Of a stretch of DNA of 64,000 bases, positions 1 through 8,575 are shown piece after piece. The stretch covers positions 186,001-250,000 of the forward strand of contig NZ_BAABWV010000005.1 in the NCBI RefSeq assembly GCF_040365005.1, written 5' to 3'. Below the pieces are notes generated by a model. It was given only the letters and a program-made list of their open reading frames with translations. It was not told where the DNA came from and did not search any database. Origin of the DNA: Antarcticimicrobium sp040365005 (GTDB lineage: Bacteria > Pseudomonadota > Alphaproteobacteria > Rhodobacterales > Rhodobacteraceae). The position numbers and the translations under genes were made by a program. Each line of letters starts with the position of its first letter. Position 1 is the stretch's first letter.

Positions 1-1258
1 ACCGACCACCGCGCTCGACGTGACGATCCAGGCCGAGATCCTGGCGCTGATGGACCGGCTGAAGCGGGAAACCGGCACCGCAGTGATGTTCATCACCCAT
101 GACATGGCGGTGGTGGCCCAGATGGCCGACCGCGTCGTGGTGATGTTCCGCGGCAACAAGGTCGAGGAGGGCACGGTCGAAGAGATCTTCGAGAACCCGC
201 AGCACGACTATACCAAGGCGCTTCTGGCGGCGGTGCCCAAGCTGGGCGAGATGCGCGGCAAAGCCGCACCAGAACCGATGAAGCTGATGGGCGTCGAGGG
301 TCAGAACCTCGCGCCGATCCCCGGCACCGACAAGCCGCTGCTGACGGTCAAGGGGTTGACCACGCGTTTCGCGGTCAAGGGCGGGTTCTTTCGCCGCACG
401 GTGGCCAATGTGCACGCGGTCGAGGATGTCTCCTTTACCCTGAACAAGGGTCAGACCCTCAGCCTCGTGGGCGAATCCGGCTGCGGCAAGTCCACCGCCG
501 GACGCTCGATCCTGCGGTTGGTCGAACCGGACGCGGGCGAAATCGACCTCGACGGGGTCGACATCATGCAGCTGGACCAGCGCGACCTGCGCAAGGCGCG
601 GCTCGACATGCAGATGATCTTCCAGGATCCTTTCGCCTCGCTCAATCCGCAGATGCAGCTGCTGGACCAGGTGGCCGAACCGATGCGCAACTACGGCATC
701 GCTAGCGGCTCTGAGATCCAGGACCGGGTCGCCAACCTGTTCGACCGGGTGCACCTGCCGCGCAGTTTCATGCGGCGTTATCCGCACGAGATGTCGGGCG
801 GCCAGCGCCAGCGGATCGCCATCGCCCGTGCGCTGGCACTGAACCCCAAGCTGATCGTCTCCGACGAGGCAGTCAGCGCGCTGGACGTCAGCGTGCAGGC
901 GCAGGTCCTGAACCTGATGATGGAGCTTCAGGCCGAGCTTGGGCTGTCCTATCTCTTCATCAGCCACGACATGGCCGTGGTTGAACGCGTCAGCCACCAC
1001 GTCGGCGTCATGTACCTGGGCCGGATCGTCGAGATGGGGCCGCGCGCGCGGGTGTTCGAGAACCCGCAGCACCCCTATACCCAGGCGCTGATGAAGGCGG
1101 TGCCGATCGCCGATCCGCACCGGCGCAAGTCCGAGAAGGATCTGAACTTCAAACCGATCCCCTCGCCGATCCACGGTCTCGACTACGTGGCCGAGCCGTC
1201 GCGGTACAATGAGGTGGAGCCGGGGCATCTCGTCCTGACCACCGACAGCGGGTATTGA
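1..1258 (+). CDS. Dipeptide/oligopeptide ABC transporter ATP-binding protein, two fused NBDs (5' partial)
   Basis: This is the cytoplasmic ATPase of a peptide-type ABC importer in which the DppD-like and DppF-like subunits are fused. The gene runs in from the left edge; the frame starts at base 2 inside the D-loop of NBD1 (PTTALDVT), followed by the H-loop FITHDMAVV and the usual C-terminal peptide-importer region. NBD2 is complete: Walker A GESGCGKST, Q-loop MIFQDPFASLNPQ, signature MSGGQRQRIAIARAL, Walker B ending in SDEAVSALD, and H-loop FISHDMAVV. The GTG at 20 is internal, not a start. Permease and binding-protein genes should lie upstream, outside the window. The following hydrolase genes suggest the cargo is peptides or N-acylated amino acids; that is inference. 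Confidence 0.93.
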   Translation, partial: PTTALDVTIQAEILALMDRLKRETGTAVMFITHDMAVVAQMADRVVVMFRGNKVEEGTVEEIFENPQHDYTKALLAAVPKLGEMRGKAAPEPMKLMGVEGQNLAPIPGTDKPLLTVKGLTTRFAVKGGFFRRTVANVHAVEDVSFTLNKGQTLSLVGESGCGKSTAGRSILRLVEPDAGEIDLDGVDIMQLDQRDLRKARLDMQMIFQDPFASLNPQMQLLDQVAEPMRNYGIASGSEIQDRVANLFDRVHLPRSFMRRYPHEMSGGQRQRIAIARALALNPKLIVSDEAVSALDVSVQAQVLNLMMELQAELGLSYLFISHDMAVVERVSHHVGVMYLGRIVEMGPRARVFENPQHPYTQALMKAVPIADPHRRKSEKDLNFKPIPSPIHGLDYVAEPSRYNEVEPGHLVLTTDSGY

Positions 1259-1265
1259 GGGCATG

Positions 1266-2438
1266 ATGGGCAACCGTTTGACCCCGCGCGAAATCCTGGA
1301 AAAGCTGGTGAGCTTTCCCACCGTCAGCCGTGACACCAACCTGCCGCTGGTCGATTGGGTTGAGGAGTATCTTGCCGCGCATGGCATAACCGCGCACCGC
1401 TGGATCGACCCCGATCAGCCCCACAAGGCCGCGCTCTTTGCCCATGTCGGCCCGTGGCAAGAGGGGGCGGTCGTCCTTTCGGGCCATACCGACGTGGTGC
1501 CGGTGGACGGCCAGCCCTGGACCTCGGACCCGTTCACCCTGACCGAGCGTGACGGCAAACTGTATGGGCGCGGCGCCACCGACATGAAGGGGTATGACGC
1601 GCTGGCGATCTGGGCCTTGGTCGAGGCGCAGGCGCGCGGGGTCAAACGCCCGCTGCAACTGGCGCTGAGTTTCGACGAAGAGGTCGGCTGCACTGGTGCG
1701 CCGCCGATGATCGAGGCGATGCAGCCAGTCCTGCCCAAGGGCTCGGCCGTGATCGTGGGCGAGCCGTCGATGATGCGCGCGGTGACCGGCCACAAGGGCG
1801 GCTATGGCTACTGGGTCGATGTCTGGGGGTTCGAGGTCCACAGCTCGCTCATGCACACCGGCGTCAACGCGATCATGGAGGCCGCCAAGGTCATCGACTG
1901 GGCCAACACGGTGAACGAGGCAGAGCGCGCCCGCACGCCATCTGACGTGGCGGCGATGTTCGATCCGCCCTGGACGACGCTGCACTGCGGGCTGATCGAG
2001 GGTGGCACCGCGGCCAATATCACCGCCAAGCACTGCCGTTTTGACCTGGGCTTTCGCGCGGTCCCGGACGAGGGGTTTGACGATTGGCGCGCGCGGATCG
2101 ACACCAAGCTGGCCGAGGTCGAGGCCGCGATGCAGGGGGTGCACCCCGACGCGCGGATCGAGATCACGCCGCGCTTTGCCGTGCCGGCCCTGAAACCCGA
2201 GGACAACGGCACCGCCGAGGCGCTGGTGCGCGCGCTCACCGGTGACAACGCCAGCCATGTGGTCAGCTACGGCACCGAGGCCGGCCAGTTCCAGCAGGCC
2301 GGTTATTCCGCCCTGGTCTGCGGCCCCGGCGACATCGCCCAGGCGCATCAGCCCGACGAGTTCATCACCCTGGCCCAGTTCGCCGAAGGACAGGACTTCA
2401 TGGCGCGGCTGGTGACCCGCCTGCAGCAGGAGGCCTAG
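1266..2438 (+). CDS. argE: ArgE/DapE-type acetylornithine deacetylase-like M20 peptidase
   Basis: This is a zinc-dependent amidohydrolase of the ArgE branch of family M20, about 390 aa as usual. Metal-site motifs are visible: SGHTDVVPVDGQPW (H and D ligands), YGRGATDMKG (bridging Asp) and SFDEEVGCTGA (catalytic Glu pair), with the C-terminal HQPDEFI carrying the last ligand. Two adjacent ATGs exist at 1263 and 1266; GAGG at 1257-1260 sits better for 1266. It begins a few bases after the transporter gene and is followed directly by three more M20 genes. It could make ornithine from N-acetylornithine, but next to a peptide importer a catabolic deacylase acting on imported N-acyl amino acids is equally possible. 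Confidence 0.82.
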   Translation: MGNRLTPREILEKLVSFPTVSRDTNLPLVDWVEEYLAAHGITAHRWIDPDQPHKAALFAHVGPWQEGAVVLSGHTDVVPVDGQPWTSDPFTLTERDGKLYGRGATDMKGYDALAIWALVEAQARGVKRPLQLALSFDEEVGCTGAPPMIEAMQPVLPKGSAVIVGEPSMMRAVTGHKGGYGYWVDVWGFEVHSSLMHTGVNAIMEAAKVIDWANTVNEAERARTPSDVAAMFDPPWTTLHCGLIEGGTAANITAKHCRFDLGFRAVPDEGFDDWRARIDTKLAEVEAAMQGVHPDARIEITPRFAVPALKPEDNGTAEALVRALTGDNASHVVSYGTEAGQFQQAGYSALVCGPGDIAQAHQPDEFITLAQFAEGQDFMARLVTRLQQEA

Positions 2439-3605
2439 ATGCCGATCAAGAACCGCCTGGCGGACATGCACGAAGAGATCACCGGCTGGCGCCGCCATTT
2501 GCACGAAACGCCCGAGCTTTTGTACGAGGTGCATGAAACCGCCGGATTCGTGGTCGATCGGCTCAGGGAGTTCGGCCTGACCGACATCACCCCCGGCATC
2601 GGCCGTACCGGCGTGGTCGCGGTGATCGAGGGGAAAACCAACACCTCGGGCCGGGTGATCGGGCTGCGCGCCGACATGGACGCGCTGCCGATCATGGAGG
2701 CCTCGGGCGTCGACTATGCCTCCAGGACGCCGGGCGTGATGCATGCCTGCGGCCATGACGGGCATACGTCGATCCTGCTGGGGGTGGCGAAATACCTCTC
2801 CGAGACCCGCAACTTCGACGGCAAGGTGGTGCTGATCTTCCAGCCGGCGGAAGAGGGCGGCGCCGGTGGCAAGGCGATGTGCGACGACGGGCTGATGGAC
2901 CGCTGGGGCATCCAGGAGGTCTACGGGCTGCACAACATGCCCGGCTTCCCGGTGGGGGCCTTCGCGATCCGGCCCGGCCCACTGCTGGCCTCGGCGGATG
3001 AGTTCGAGATCACCGTGACCGGCAAGGGCGGCCATGCCGCCAACCCGCACGAGGCGGTCGACACCACGCTGGTGGCGTCGCAGATCGTGGTGTCGCTGCA
3101 ATCCATCGTCGCGCGCAACGTCAACCCGCTGAAACGGGTGGTGGTGACCGTCGGCACCTTTCAGACCGACAGCAACGCCTCGAACGTGATCGCCCACCAG
3201 GTCCGGATGAAGGGCACCGTGCGCACGCTCGACCCCGACGAGCGGGCGCTGGCCGAAGAGCGCGTGCGCCGGGTGGTCGAAAACACCGCCGCCGCCTTCG
3301 GGGCGCAGGCCGAGGTGATTTGGGAAGAGGGCTACCCGGTCACCGTGAATTCACCGCAGGAAACCCGCCATGCGGTCGAGGCGGCGCGCGCGGTGTCCGA
3401 CCATGTCGACGACGAGACCGACCCGATCATGCCGGCCGAGGATTTCTCCTTCATGCTGGAACAACGGCCGGGCGCCTATATTTTCCTGGGAAACGGCGAC
3501 ACGCCGATGTGCCACCACCCGGCCTATGTCTTCGATGACGAGGCGATCCCGCTGGGTTGCAGCTGGTTCGCCGAACTGGTCGAACGCCGCATGCCGGCAG
3601 CCTGA
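2439..3605 (+). CDS. M20 amidohydrolase, HipO-like (tandem copy 1)
   Basis: This is a member of the M20D amidohydrolase branch that includes hippurate hydrolase, IAA-amino acid hydrolase and N-acyl-L-amino acid amidohydrolases, at the usual ~388 aa. The metal site shows as ACGHDGH (C104, H106), the general-base pair E138-E139 in FQPAEEG, the dimerisation-lid motif GKGGHAANPHEAVDTT, and the C-terminal EDFSFMLEQRPGA and CHHP. The ATG follows the stop of the previous gene directly, with CAGGAGG at 2427-2433 as ribosome binding site. Two close paralogues follow. Which amide it hydrolyses cannot be told from sequence; the linked peptide importer argues for an imported acylated amino acid. Confidence 0.88.
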   Translation: MPIKNRLADMHEEITGWRRHLHETPELLYEVHETAGFVVDRLREFGLTDITPGIGRTGVVAVIEGKTNTSGRVIGLRADMDALPIMEASGVDYASRTPGVMHACGHDGHTSILLGVAKYLSETRNFDGKVVLIFQPAEEGGAGGKAMCDDGLMDRWGIQEVYGLHNMPGFPVGAFAIRPGPLLASADEFEITVTGKGGHAANPHEAVDTTLVASQIVVSLQSIVARNVNPLKRVVVTVGTFQTDSNASNVIAHQVRMKGTVRTLDPDERALAEERVRRVVENTAAAFGAQAEVIWEEGYPVTVNSPQETRHAVEAARAVSDHVDDETDPIMPAEDFSFMLEQRPGAYIFLGNGDTPMCHHPAYVFDDEAIPLGCSWFAELVERRMPAA

Positions 3606-3646
3606 GGCGCAGCCTGCGCCGCCGCCCGCTGAACAAGGACACGAGA

Positions 3647-4816
3647 ATGCCGATCAAGAACCGCTTTGCCGAGCTTTTGCCAGAAATCGCCGAATGGCGG
3701 CAAACGATCCACGCCCACCCCGAAATCGGTTTCGAGCTGGACCATACCGCGCCGCTGGTGGCCGAGAAGCTGCGTGCCTTCGGCTGCGACGAGGTGGTGA
3801 CCGGCATCGGCGAAACCGGGGTCGTCGGCGTCATCCGGGGCCGGACCGACAGCCGGGGCCAGGTGATCGGGCTGCGCGGCGACATGGACGCGCTGCCGAT
3901 CCTCGAGCAGAGCGGCGCCGCCTATGCCTCGCAAAACCCCGGCGTGATGCATGCCTGCGGCCATGACGGACATACCGCCATGCTGCTGGGGGCGGCGAAA
4001 TACCTGGCCGAGACGCGCAATTTCGACGGCACCGTGGTGCTGCTGTTCCAGCCGGCCGAGGAGCTGGGCAGCGGCGCCAAGGCGATGATCGACGACGGCG
4101 TGATGGACCGCTTCGGCGTGAAAGAGGTCTATGGCATGCACAACATGCCCGGCCTGCCGGTGGGCCAGTTCGCCATCCGCCCCGGTGCGATGCTGGCGGC
4201 GACCGACGAGTTCTTTGTCGAGGTGACGGGTCGCGGTGGCCATGCCGCCAAGCCGAACGAGGCGATCGACCCCACCGTCACCGCCAGCCAGATCATCCTT
4301 GCGCTGCAAAGCATCGTCAGCCGCAACGCCGACCCGGTGGAACAGGGGGTGCTCTCGGTCACCTCGGTGCAGACATCGTCGACGGCCTATAACGTGATTC
4401 CGCAATCGGTGAAACTGCGCGGCACCGTGCGCACCCATTCGGCCCATATGCAGGACATGATCGAGGCCCGCCTGGGCGAGATGGCTCGCAGCGTTGCCGA
4501 CGGCTTCGGGGCGCAGGCCGAGGTCACCTATCTGCGCCACGTGCCGATCACCATCAACGCCGAGGAACCCACCGCATTCGCCACCGGCATCGCCGAGGCG
4601 GTGTCGGGCGGCTGCTCCGAGGCGCCGCTGATCATGGGGGGCGAGGATTTCGCCTACATGTTGCAGGAACGCCCCGGGGCCTTCATCTATGTCGGCAACG
4701 GTGACAGCGCCGCGCTGCACCACCCGGAGTACAACTTCGACGACGAGGCGATCCCGGCCGGTTGCAGCTGGTTCGCCGAACTGGTCGAACGCCGGATGCC
4801 TACGGCGCAGGCCTAG
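3647..4816 (+). CDS. M20 amidohydrolase, HipO-like (tandem copy 2)
   Basis: This second paralogue shares the N-terminus MPIKNRFAELLPEI with its neighbours. The metal-binding set is intact: HACGHDGHTA, FQPAEELGSG, GRGGHAAKPNEAIDPT and GGEDFAYMLQERPGA. The frame is open further upstream to 3557, but the ATG at 3647 is chosen because both neighbours begin with the same MP(I/V)KNR sequence. It differs from copies 1 and 3 in the segment after the Glu pair (ELGSGAK against EGGAGGK or EGGGGGK) and has LHHPEYNF near the C-terminus where copy 1 has CHHPAYVF, so the copies may differ in substrate. A 140-bp spacer carrying two dyads separates it from copy 3. Confidence 0.88.
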   Translation: MPIKNRFAELLPEIAEWRQTIHAHPEIGFELDHTAPLVAEKLRAFGCDEVVTGIGETGVVGVIRGRTDSRGQVIGLRGDMDALPILEQSGAAYASQNPGVMHACGHDGHTAMLLGAAKYLAETRNFDGTVVLLFQPAEELGSGAKAMIDDGVMDRFGVKEVYGMHNMPGLPVGQFAIRPGAMLAATDEFFVEVTGRGGHAAKPNEAIDPTVTASQIILALQSIVSRNADPVEQGVLSVTSVQTSSTAYNVIPQSVKLRGTVRTHSAHMQDMIEARLGEMARSVADGFGAQAEVTYLRHVPITINAEEPTAFATGIAEAVSGGCSEAPLIMGGEDFAYMLQERPGAFIYVGNGDSAALHHPEYNFDDEAIPAGCSWFAELVERRMPTAQA

Positions 4817-4840
4817 CCTGTGCCGCTTGCGGACAGAGCG

Positions 4841-4883
4841 TGTTTTCGCAGAAAACATGCGGAGTCCGTCACCCGGTGACGGA
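4841..4883. repeat. Two adjacent inverted repeats in the M20 cluster
   Basis: The first dyad is TGTTTTC-GCA-GAAAACA at 4841-4857. The second is TCCGTCACC-C-GGTGACGGA at 4865-4883. They lie between M20 copies 2 and 3, the longest spacer in this cluster. With loops of 3 and 1 nt they look more like protein-binding palindromes or a mobile intergenic repeat than terminators; there is no T-run. Role unknown. Confidence 0.6.
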
Positions 4884-4956
4884 AACGCGCTAGGTCTGGT
4901 GCGAGAGACAAAACACGAATGCCCCCCGAGGGCGCGAACAACAAGGAGTGTGACCC

Positions 4957-6120
4957 ATGCCGGTCAAGAATCGCTTTGCCGAACTGCAGGACGAGATCAC
5001 CGCCTGGCGGCGCGATCTGCACGAGAATCCCGAGATCCTGTTCGAAACCCACCGCACCAGTGCCATGGTGGCCGAGAAGCTCAAGGACTTCGGCTGTGAC
5101 GAGGTGGTCACCGGCATTGGGCGCACCGGTGTCGTCGGGGTGATCAAGGGCAAGCAGGACAGCTCGGGCAAGGTGATCGGGCTGCGCGCCGACATGGACG
5201 CCCTGCCGATCATGGAGGCGACCGGGGTCGACTATGCCTCCAAGACGCCGGGCGCGATGCATGCCTGTGGCCATGACGGCCATACCGCCATGCTGCTGGG
5301 CGCGGCGAAGTACCTGTCCGAGACGCGCAATTTCGACGGCACCGTGGTGGTGATCTTCCAGCCCGCCGAGGAAGGCGGCGGCGGCGGCAAGGAGATGTGC
5401 GATGACGGCATGATGGAGCGTTGGGGCATCCAGGAGGTCTATGGCATGCACAACTGGCCCGGCCTGCCGGTGGGCAGTTTTGCCATCCGGCCCGGTGCGT
5501 TCTTTGCCGCCACCGACCAGTTCGACATCCATTTCGAGGGCAAGGGCGGCCATGCTGCCAAGCCGCATGAAACCGTGGACACCACCGTGATGGCGGCGCA
5601 GGCGGTGACCGCGCTGCAGACCATCGCCAGCCGCAACGCCGACCCGATCGACCAGGTGGTGGTTTCGGTCACCTCTTTCGAGACCTCCTCCAATGCCTTC
5701 AACGTGATCCCGCAGAAGGTCCACCTCAAGGGCACCGTGCGCACCATGAGCAAGGAGATGCGCGCGCTGGCCGAGACCCGGATCGAAGAAATCTGCTCCG
5801 GCATCGCCACCACCTTCGGCGGCTCCGTCGTGGTCGATTACCACCGGGGCTACCCGGTGATGGTGAACACCGAGGACCAGACCGAATTTGCCGCCGAGGT
5901 GGCGAAAACGGTCGCGGGCCAGTGCGACGACGCGCCGCTGGTGATGGGGGGCGAGGATTTCGCCTTCATGCTCGAAGAGCGCCCCGGTGCCTATATCCTG
6001 GTGGGCAACGGCGACACCGCGATGGTGCACCACCCGGAATACAACTTCAACGACGAGGCGATCCCGGCTGGCTGCTCGTGGTGGGCCGAGATCGTCGAAA
6101 GCCGGATGCCGGCGGCCTGA
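4957..6120 (+). CDS. M20 amidohydrolase, HipO-like (tandem copy 3)
   Basis: This third paralogue (387 aa) starts MPVKNRFAELQDEI. It keeps HACGHDGHTA, FQPAEEGGGGGKEM, GKGGHAAKPHETVDTT, GGEDFAFMLEERPGA and VHHPEYNF, so the two-metal site should be active. AAGGAG at about 4942 is the ribosome binding site of the ATG at 4957. By eye it is closer to copy 1 in the central segment (CDDGMMERWGIQEVYG) and to copy 2 near the C-terminus (HHPEYNF), compatible with duplication plus gene conversion. It is the last gene of the cluster; the next gene is convergent. An aminoacylase or hippurate-type hydrolase is the safest description. Confidence 0.88.
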   Translation: MPVKNRFAELQDEITAWRRDLHENPEILFETHRTSAMVAEKLKDFGCDEVVTGIGRTGVVGVIKGKQDSSGKVIGLRADMDALPIMEATGVDYASKTPGAMHACGHDGHTAMLLGAAKYLSETRNFDGTVVVIFQPAEEGGGGGKEMCDDGMMERWGIQEVYGMHNWPGLPVGSFAIRPGAFFAATDQFDIHFEGKGGHAAKPHETVDTTVMAAQAVTALQTIASRNADPIDQVVVSVTSFETSSNAFNVIPQKVHLKGTVRTMSKEMRALAETRIEEICSGIATTFGGSVVVDYHRGYPVMVNTEDQTEFAAEVAKTVAGQCDDAPLVMGGEDFAFMLEERPGAYILVGNGDTAMVHHPEYNFNDEAIPAGCSWWAEIVESRMPAA

Positions 6121-6144
6121 ACGGCCTGGGGACGGGCAGGAAGG

Positions 6145-6200
6145 GGGCGCTGCCCCCCGCGCTTCGCGCGTCCCCCGGAGTATTTGTCAAAGAGAAGAAG
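6145..6200 (+). repeat. Dispersed intergenic repeat, complete copy with hairpins
   Basis: The segment holds a GC-rich hairpin (GGGGGC-GCT-GCCCCC), then CGCGC-TT-CGCGCG, then GGAGTATTT followed by AAAGAGAAGAAG (6177-6200). The same core recurs at 27619-27641 and, reversed, at 32551-32573. It sits between the convergent ends of the M20 and glycosyltransferase genes, where the hairpins could also stop transcription. Confidence 0.7.
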
Positions 6201-6240
6201 GGGGCGGGGCCGCGGGTCCGTCCCCGTTTCGTTTCGCGCG

Positions 6241-7284
6241 TCAGCCCGCGGACCAGAGCGCCTGGTACACCGCCTCGATCCCTGCCGCCTCGGTCCGGGC
6301 GCTGAAGTCGGCCTCGGCGATCTCGCGCGCGGACAGGCTCATCGCGCTGTGGCGGTCCGGGTCGGAGAGCAGGGCGCGGGCGGCCTGTGCCGCCTCGTCT
6401 GCGGCCTCTTGCGGCACGACGATGCCGGTGCGGCCCTGCGCGGAAAAGGTCCGGTAGAATCCCGCCGCGCTGGCGACGAAGGGCACGCCGCTGGCCATGC
6501 CCTCCAGCGGCGCCATGCCGTAACCCTCGTAGCGCGGCAGTTGCATCACCAGCGACAGCCCCCGCATCAGCGCCGGCAGATCGGCGGCGGGAACCTCGCC
6601 GGGAAACAGGATGCGGTCGGAGAGGCCGGCGGCGGCGACCCGCGCCTTGAGCCCGCTCAGAAAGCCCTGGTGTTCGCGCGCGGCGCGGCCCAGCACCAGT
6701 GCCACGGCGCCGGGTAACTCCGGCAGCAGGCGCAGCATCGCCTCGACAAAGAGGTCGGTGCCCTTTTCCGGGCGGATGCGGCCGATGGTGGCGATCCCCA
6801 GCGTGCCGCCAAACCCTTGCGCGGCCCAGGCGGCGGCGCGGTCCCCGGCGGGGGAGAAGAGATCGGTATCGACCCCGTGCGGCACCACCGCGCGCACATG
6901 GGGCACGAAGCCGGCGGCGGCTTCGGTGGTGGCGATCACCGCGTCCATTCGGCTGATCAGCCAGCGCGGCAACGCCGAGTGCCTCCGTTGCGCGGCAGAG
7001 GTGAAGACGATGCGGATCGGCAGCCGCAGCACGTCGCGGGCCCAGATCGCCGCGCGCATCTCGGTGTTGCGGCGCACGTGCCAGATCGCGAAGGGGCGGC
7101 CCGGCGGCGCCTGCCGCGACAGCGCGCGGGCGCGCGCGACCGGGATCGGGTCCGGGCAGCCGGGCAGGGGGCGGCCGACCAGCGCCAGGTCGTGGGTCTG
7201 CACCTGCTGGCGGATCACGTTGGCGGCGGTGGCCGAGACCCCGGTGAAGTTGCGGTTGAAGTTGGTGACGAACAGCTCAGGCAT
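6241..7284 (-). CDS. GT4-family glycosyltransferase (probable LPS core)
   Basis: This is a GT-B fold retaining glycosyltransferase of about 347 aa. The C-terminal donor-binding half is clear: GRIRPEKGTDLFVEAM, then the E-x7-E region RYEGYGMAPLEGMASGVP. The start is the ATG at 7284 (MPELFVTNFNRNFTG); the longer open frame toward 7485 is only a shadow of waaA. It overlaps the end of waaA by 8 bp, so the two are translationally coupled. Kdo transferase next door makes an LPS core sugar transferase acting on the inner membrane the likely role; donor and acceptor sugars cannot be read from sequence. Confidence 0.82.
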   Translation of the reverse strand: MPELFVTNFNRNFTGVSATAANVIRQQVQTHDLALVGRPLPGCPDPIPVARARALSRQAPPGRPFAIWHVRRNTEMRAAIWARDVLRLPIRIVFTSAAQRRHSALPRWLISRMDAVIATTEAAAGFVPHVRAVVPHGVDTDLFSPAGDRAAAWAAQGFGGTLGIATIGRIRPEKGTDLFVEAMLRLLPELPGAVALVLGRAAREHQGFLSGLKARVAAAGLSDRILFPGEVPAADLPALMRGLSLVMQLPRYEGYGMAPLEGMASGVPFVASAAGFYRTFSAQGRTGIVVPQEAADEAAQAARALLSDPDRHSAMSLSAREIAEADFSARTEAAGIEAVYQALWSAG

Positions 7285-8575
7285 GATCCGCCCCCAGTGC
7301 CAGCGCGGCGCACAGGCGATCCACCACCGGCGCCAGCGCATCCGCGTCGCGCCGGGCAAGGGCGCGGGCCGCGTCCTGCGCCGCCGCCAGACGCGCGGGA
7401 TGATCCAGCCAACCGGCCACCGCCGTGGCCAGCGTGGCGGCATCGCGCACCTCCACCAATCCGCCGGCATCGCGCAGGGTGTCATAGGCGGCGCGTGCGT
7501 TGTCCAGATGCGGCCCGGTGATCAGCGGCACCCCGAACTGCGCCGGCTCATGCGGGTTGTGGCCGCCCTTGTCGACCAGCGAGGCGCCGAGAAAGGCGAA
7601 GGGGGCGAGGGTATACCACGCCCCGGTCTCGCCCAGCGTATCGGCGAGGTAGACCTGGGTCTGCGCCCCGATCTCTTCGCCCCGGGTGCGCCGGGCACTG
7701 GAAAAGCCGCCCGCCTCGATCAGCGCGGCCACCGCGTCGCCGCGCTCGGGGTGGCGCGGCGCGATCAGCAGCAAGAGGTCGGGGTGGTCGCCCAGCAACG
7801 CCTTGTAGGCCGCCAGAACGACATCCTCCTCGCCCGCATGGGTCGAAGCGGCCAGCCAGACCGGCCGCGCGCCGATCCGGGCGCGCAACGCCGCGACTGT
7901 GGCGTCGTCCACCGGCGGCGGCGGTGTCGTGGTCTTGAGGTTCACGCCCACCGCGACCCTATCGGCGGGGGCGCCGATCGCGACCAGATCCTCGGCGGTG
8001 GCCTGCGTCTGTGCCACCAGCAGGGAGAAGTGCCCGAAGAGAAACCGCGCGGTCGCGGGTCGTTTCTTCCACCCGGCGACCGATTTGGCCGAGAGCCGCG
8101 CGTTGATCAGCGCCAGCGGGACGTTCCGTTTGGCGGCCTCCGCGATGGTCAGCGGCCAGATCTCGCTTTCCACGAAGAGCGCCGCATCGGGCCGCCAATG
8201 GTCAAGGAACCGGGCGACAGGCCCCGGCGCATCCATCACCGCGAACTGGTGGCGGCAGCGTGGCGGCATCCGCTTTTCGATCAATTCGGCCGAGGTGGCG
8301 GTGCCCGAGGTGATCAGGAATGCGGCCCCCGGCAGGCGCTCCCCCAGCTTCGCGATCAGGCTCAGCACCGACAGGCTTTCGCCGACGCTGGCGGCATGGA
8401 ACCAGATCAACTGCCCCTCGGGGCGGGGCAGGGTGGCATGGCCCAGCCGTTCGCGTTGACGGCTCGCGGCGACCCCATGCGCGCGCAGCTTGCGTGCCAT
8501 CACCCACCAGGCCAGCGGCTGGATCACCGGCGTGACGGCACGATACAGCCGGAACAGCGCCGGGGCCGAGGGCAT
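7277..8575 (-). CDS. waaA: 3-deoxy-D-manno-octulosonic acid transferase (Kdo transferase)
   Basis: WaaA transfers Kdo from CMP-Kdo to the lipid A precursor at the inner membrane. The 432-aa protein has an N-terminal hydrophobic anchor region (VTPVIQPLAWWVM), then IWFHAASVGE with the conserved Glu of the family, the central FVESEIWP motif, LINARLS, and the C-terminal donor site around ASTHAGEEDVVL, APRHPERG and GGHNPHEPAQFGVP. Its ATG lies directly next to the moaA stop codon, and its end overlaps the glycosyltransferase, so these minus-strand genes look co-transcribed. One WaaA is expected per genome; whether it adds one or two Kdo residues is not evident. Confidence 0.95.
   Translation of the reverse strand: MPSAPALFRLYRAVTPVIQPLAWWVMARKLRAHGVAASRQRERLGHATLPRPEGQLIWFHAASVGESLSVLSLIAKLGERLPGAAFLITSGTATSAELIEKRMPPRCRHQFAVMDAPGPVARFLDHWRPDAALFVESEIWPLTIAEAAKRNVPLALINARLSAKSVAGWKKRPATARFLFGHFSLLVAQTQATAEDLVAIGAPADRVAVGVNLKTTTPPPPVDDATVAALRARIGARPVWLAASTHAGEEDVVLAAYKALLGDHPDLLLLIAPRHPERGDAVAALIEAGGFSSARRTRGEEIGAQTQVYLADTLGETGAWYTLAPFAFLGASLVDKGGHNPHEPAQFGVPLITGPHLDNARAAYDTLRDAGGLVEVRDAATLATAVAGWLDHPARLAAAQDAARALARRDADALAPVVDRLCAALALGADHA

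Noticed and set aside
1149..3197. A 682-codon minus-strand frame across argE and M20 copy 1
   Set aside because: Composition is a reverse image of the hydrolase genes and contains no known domain.
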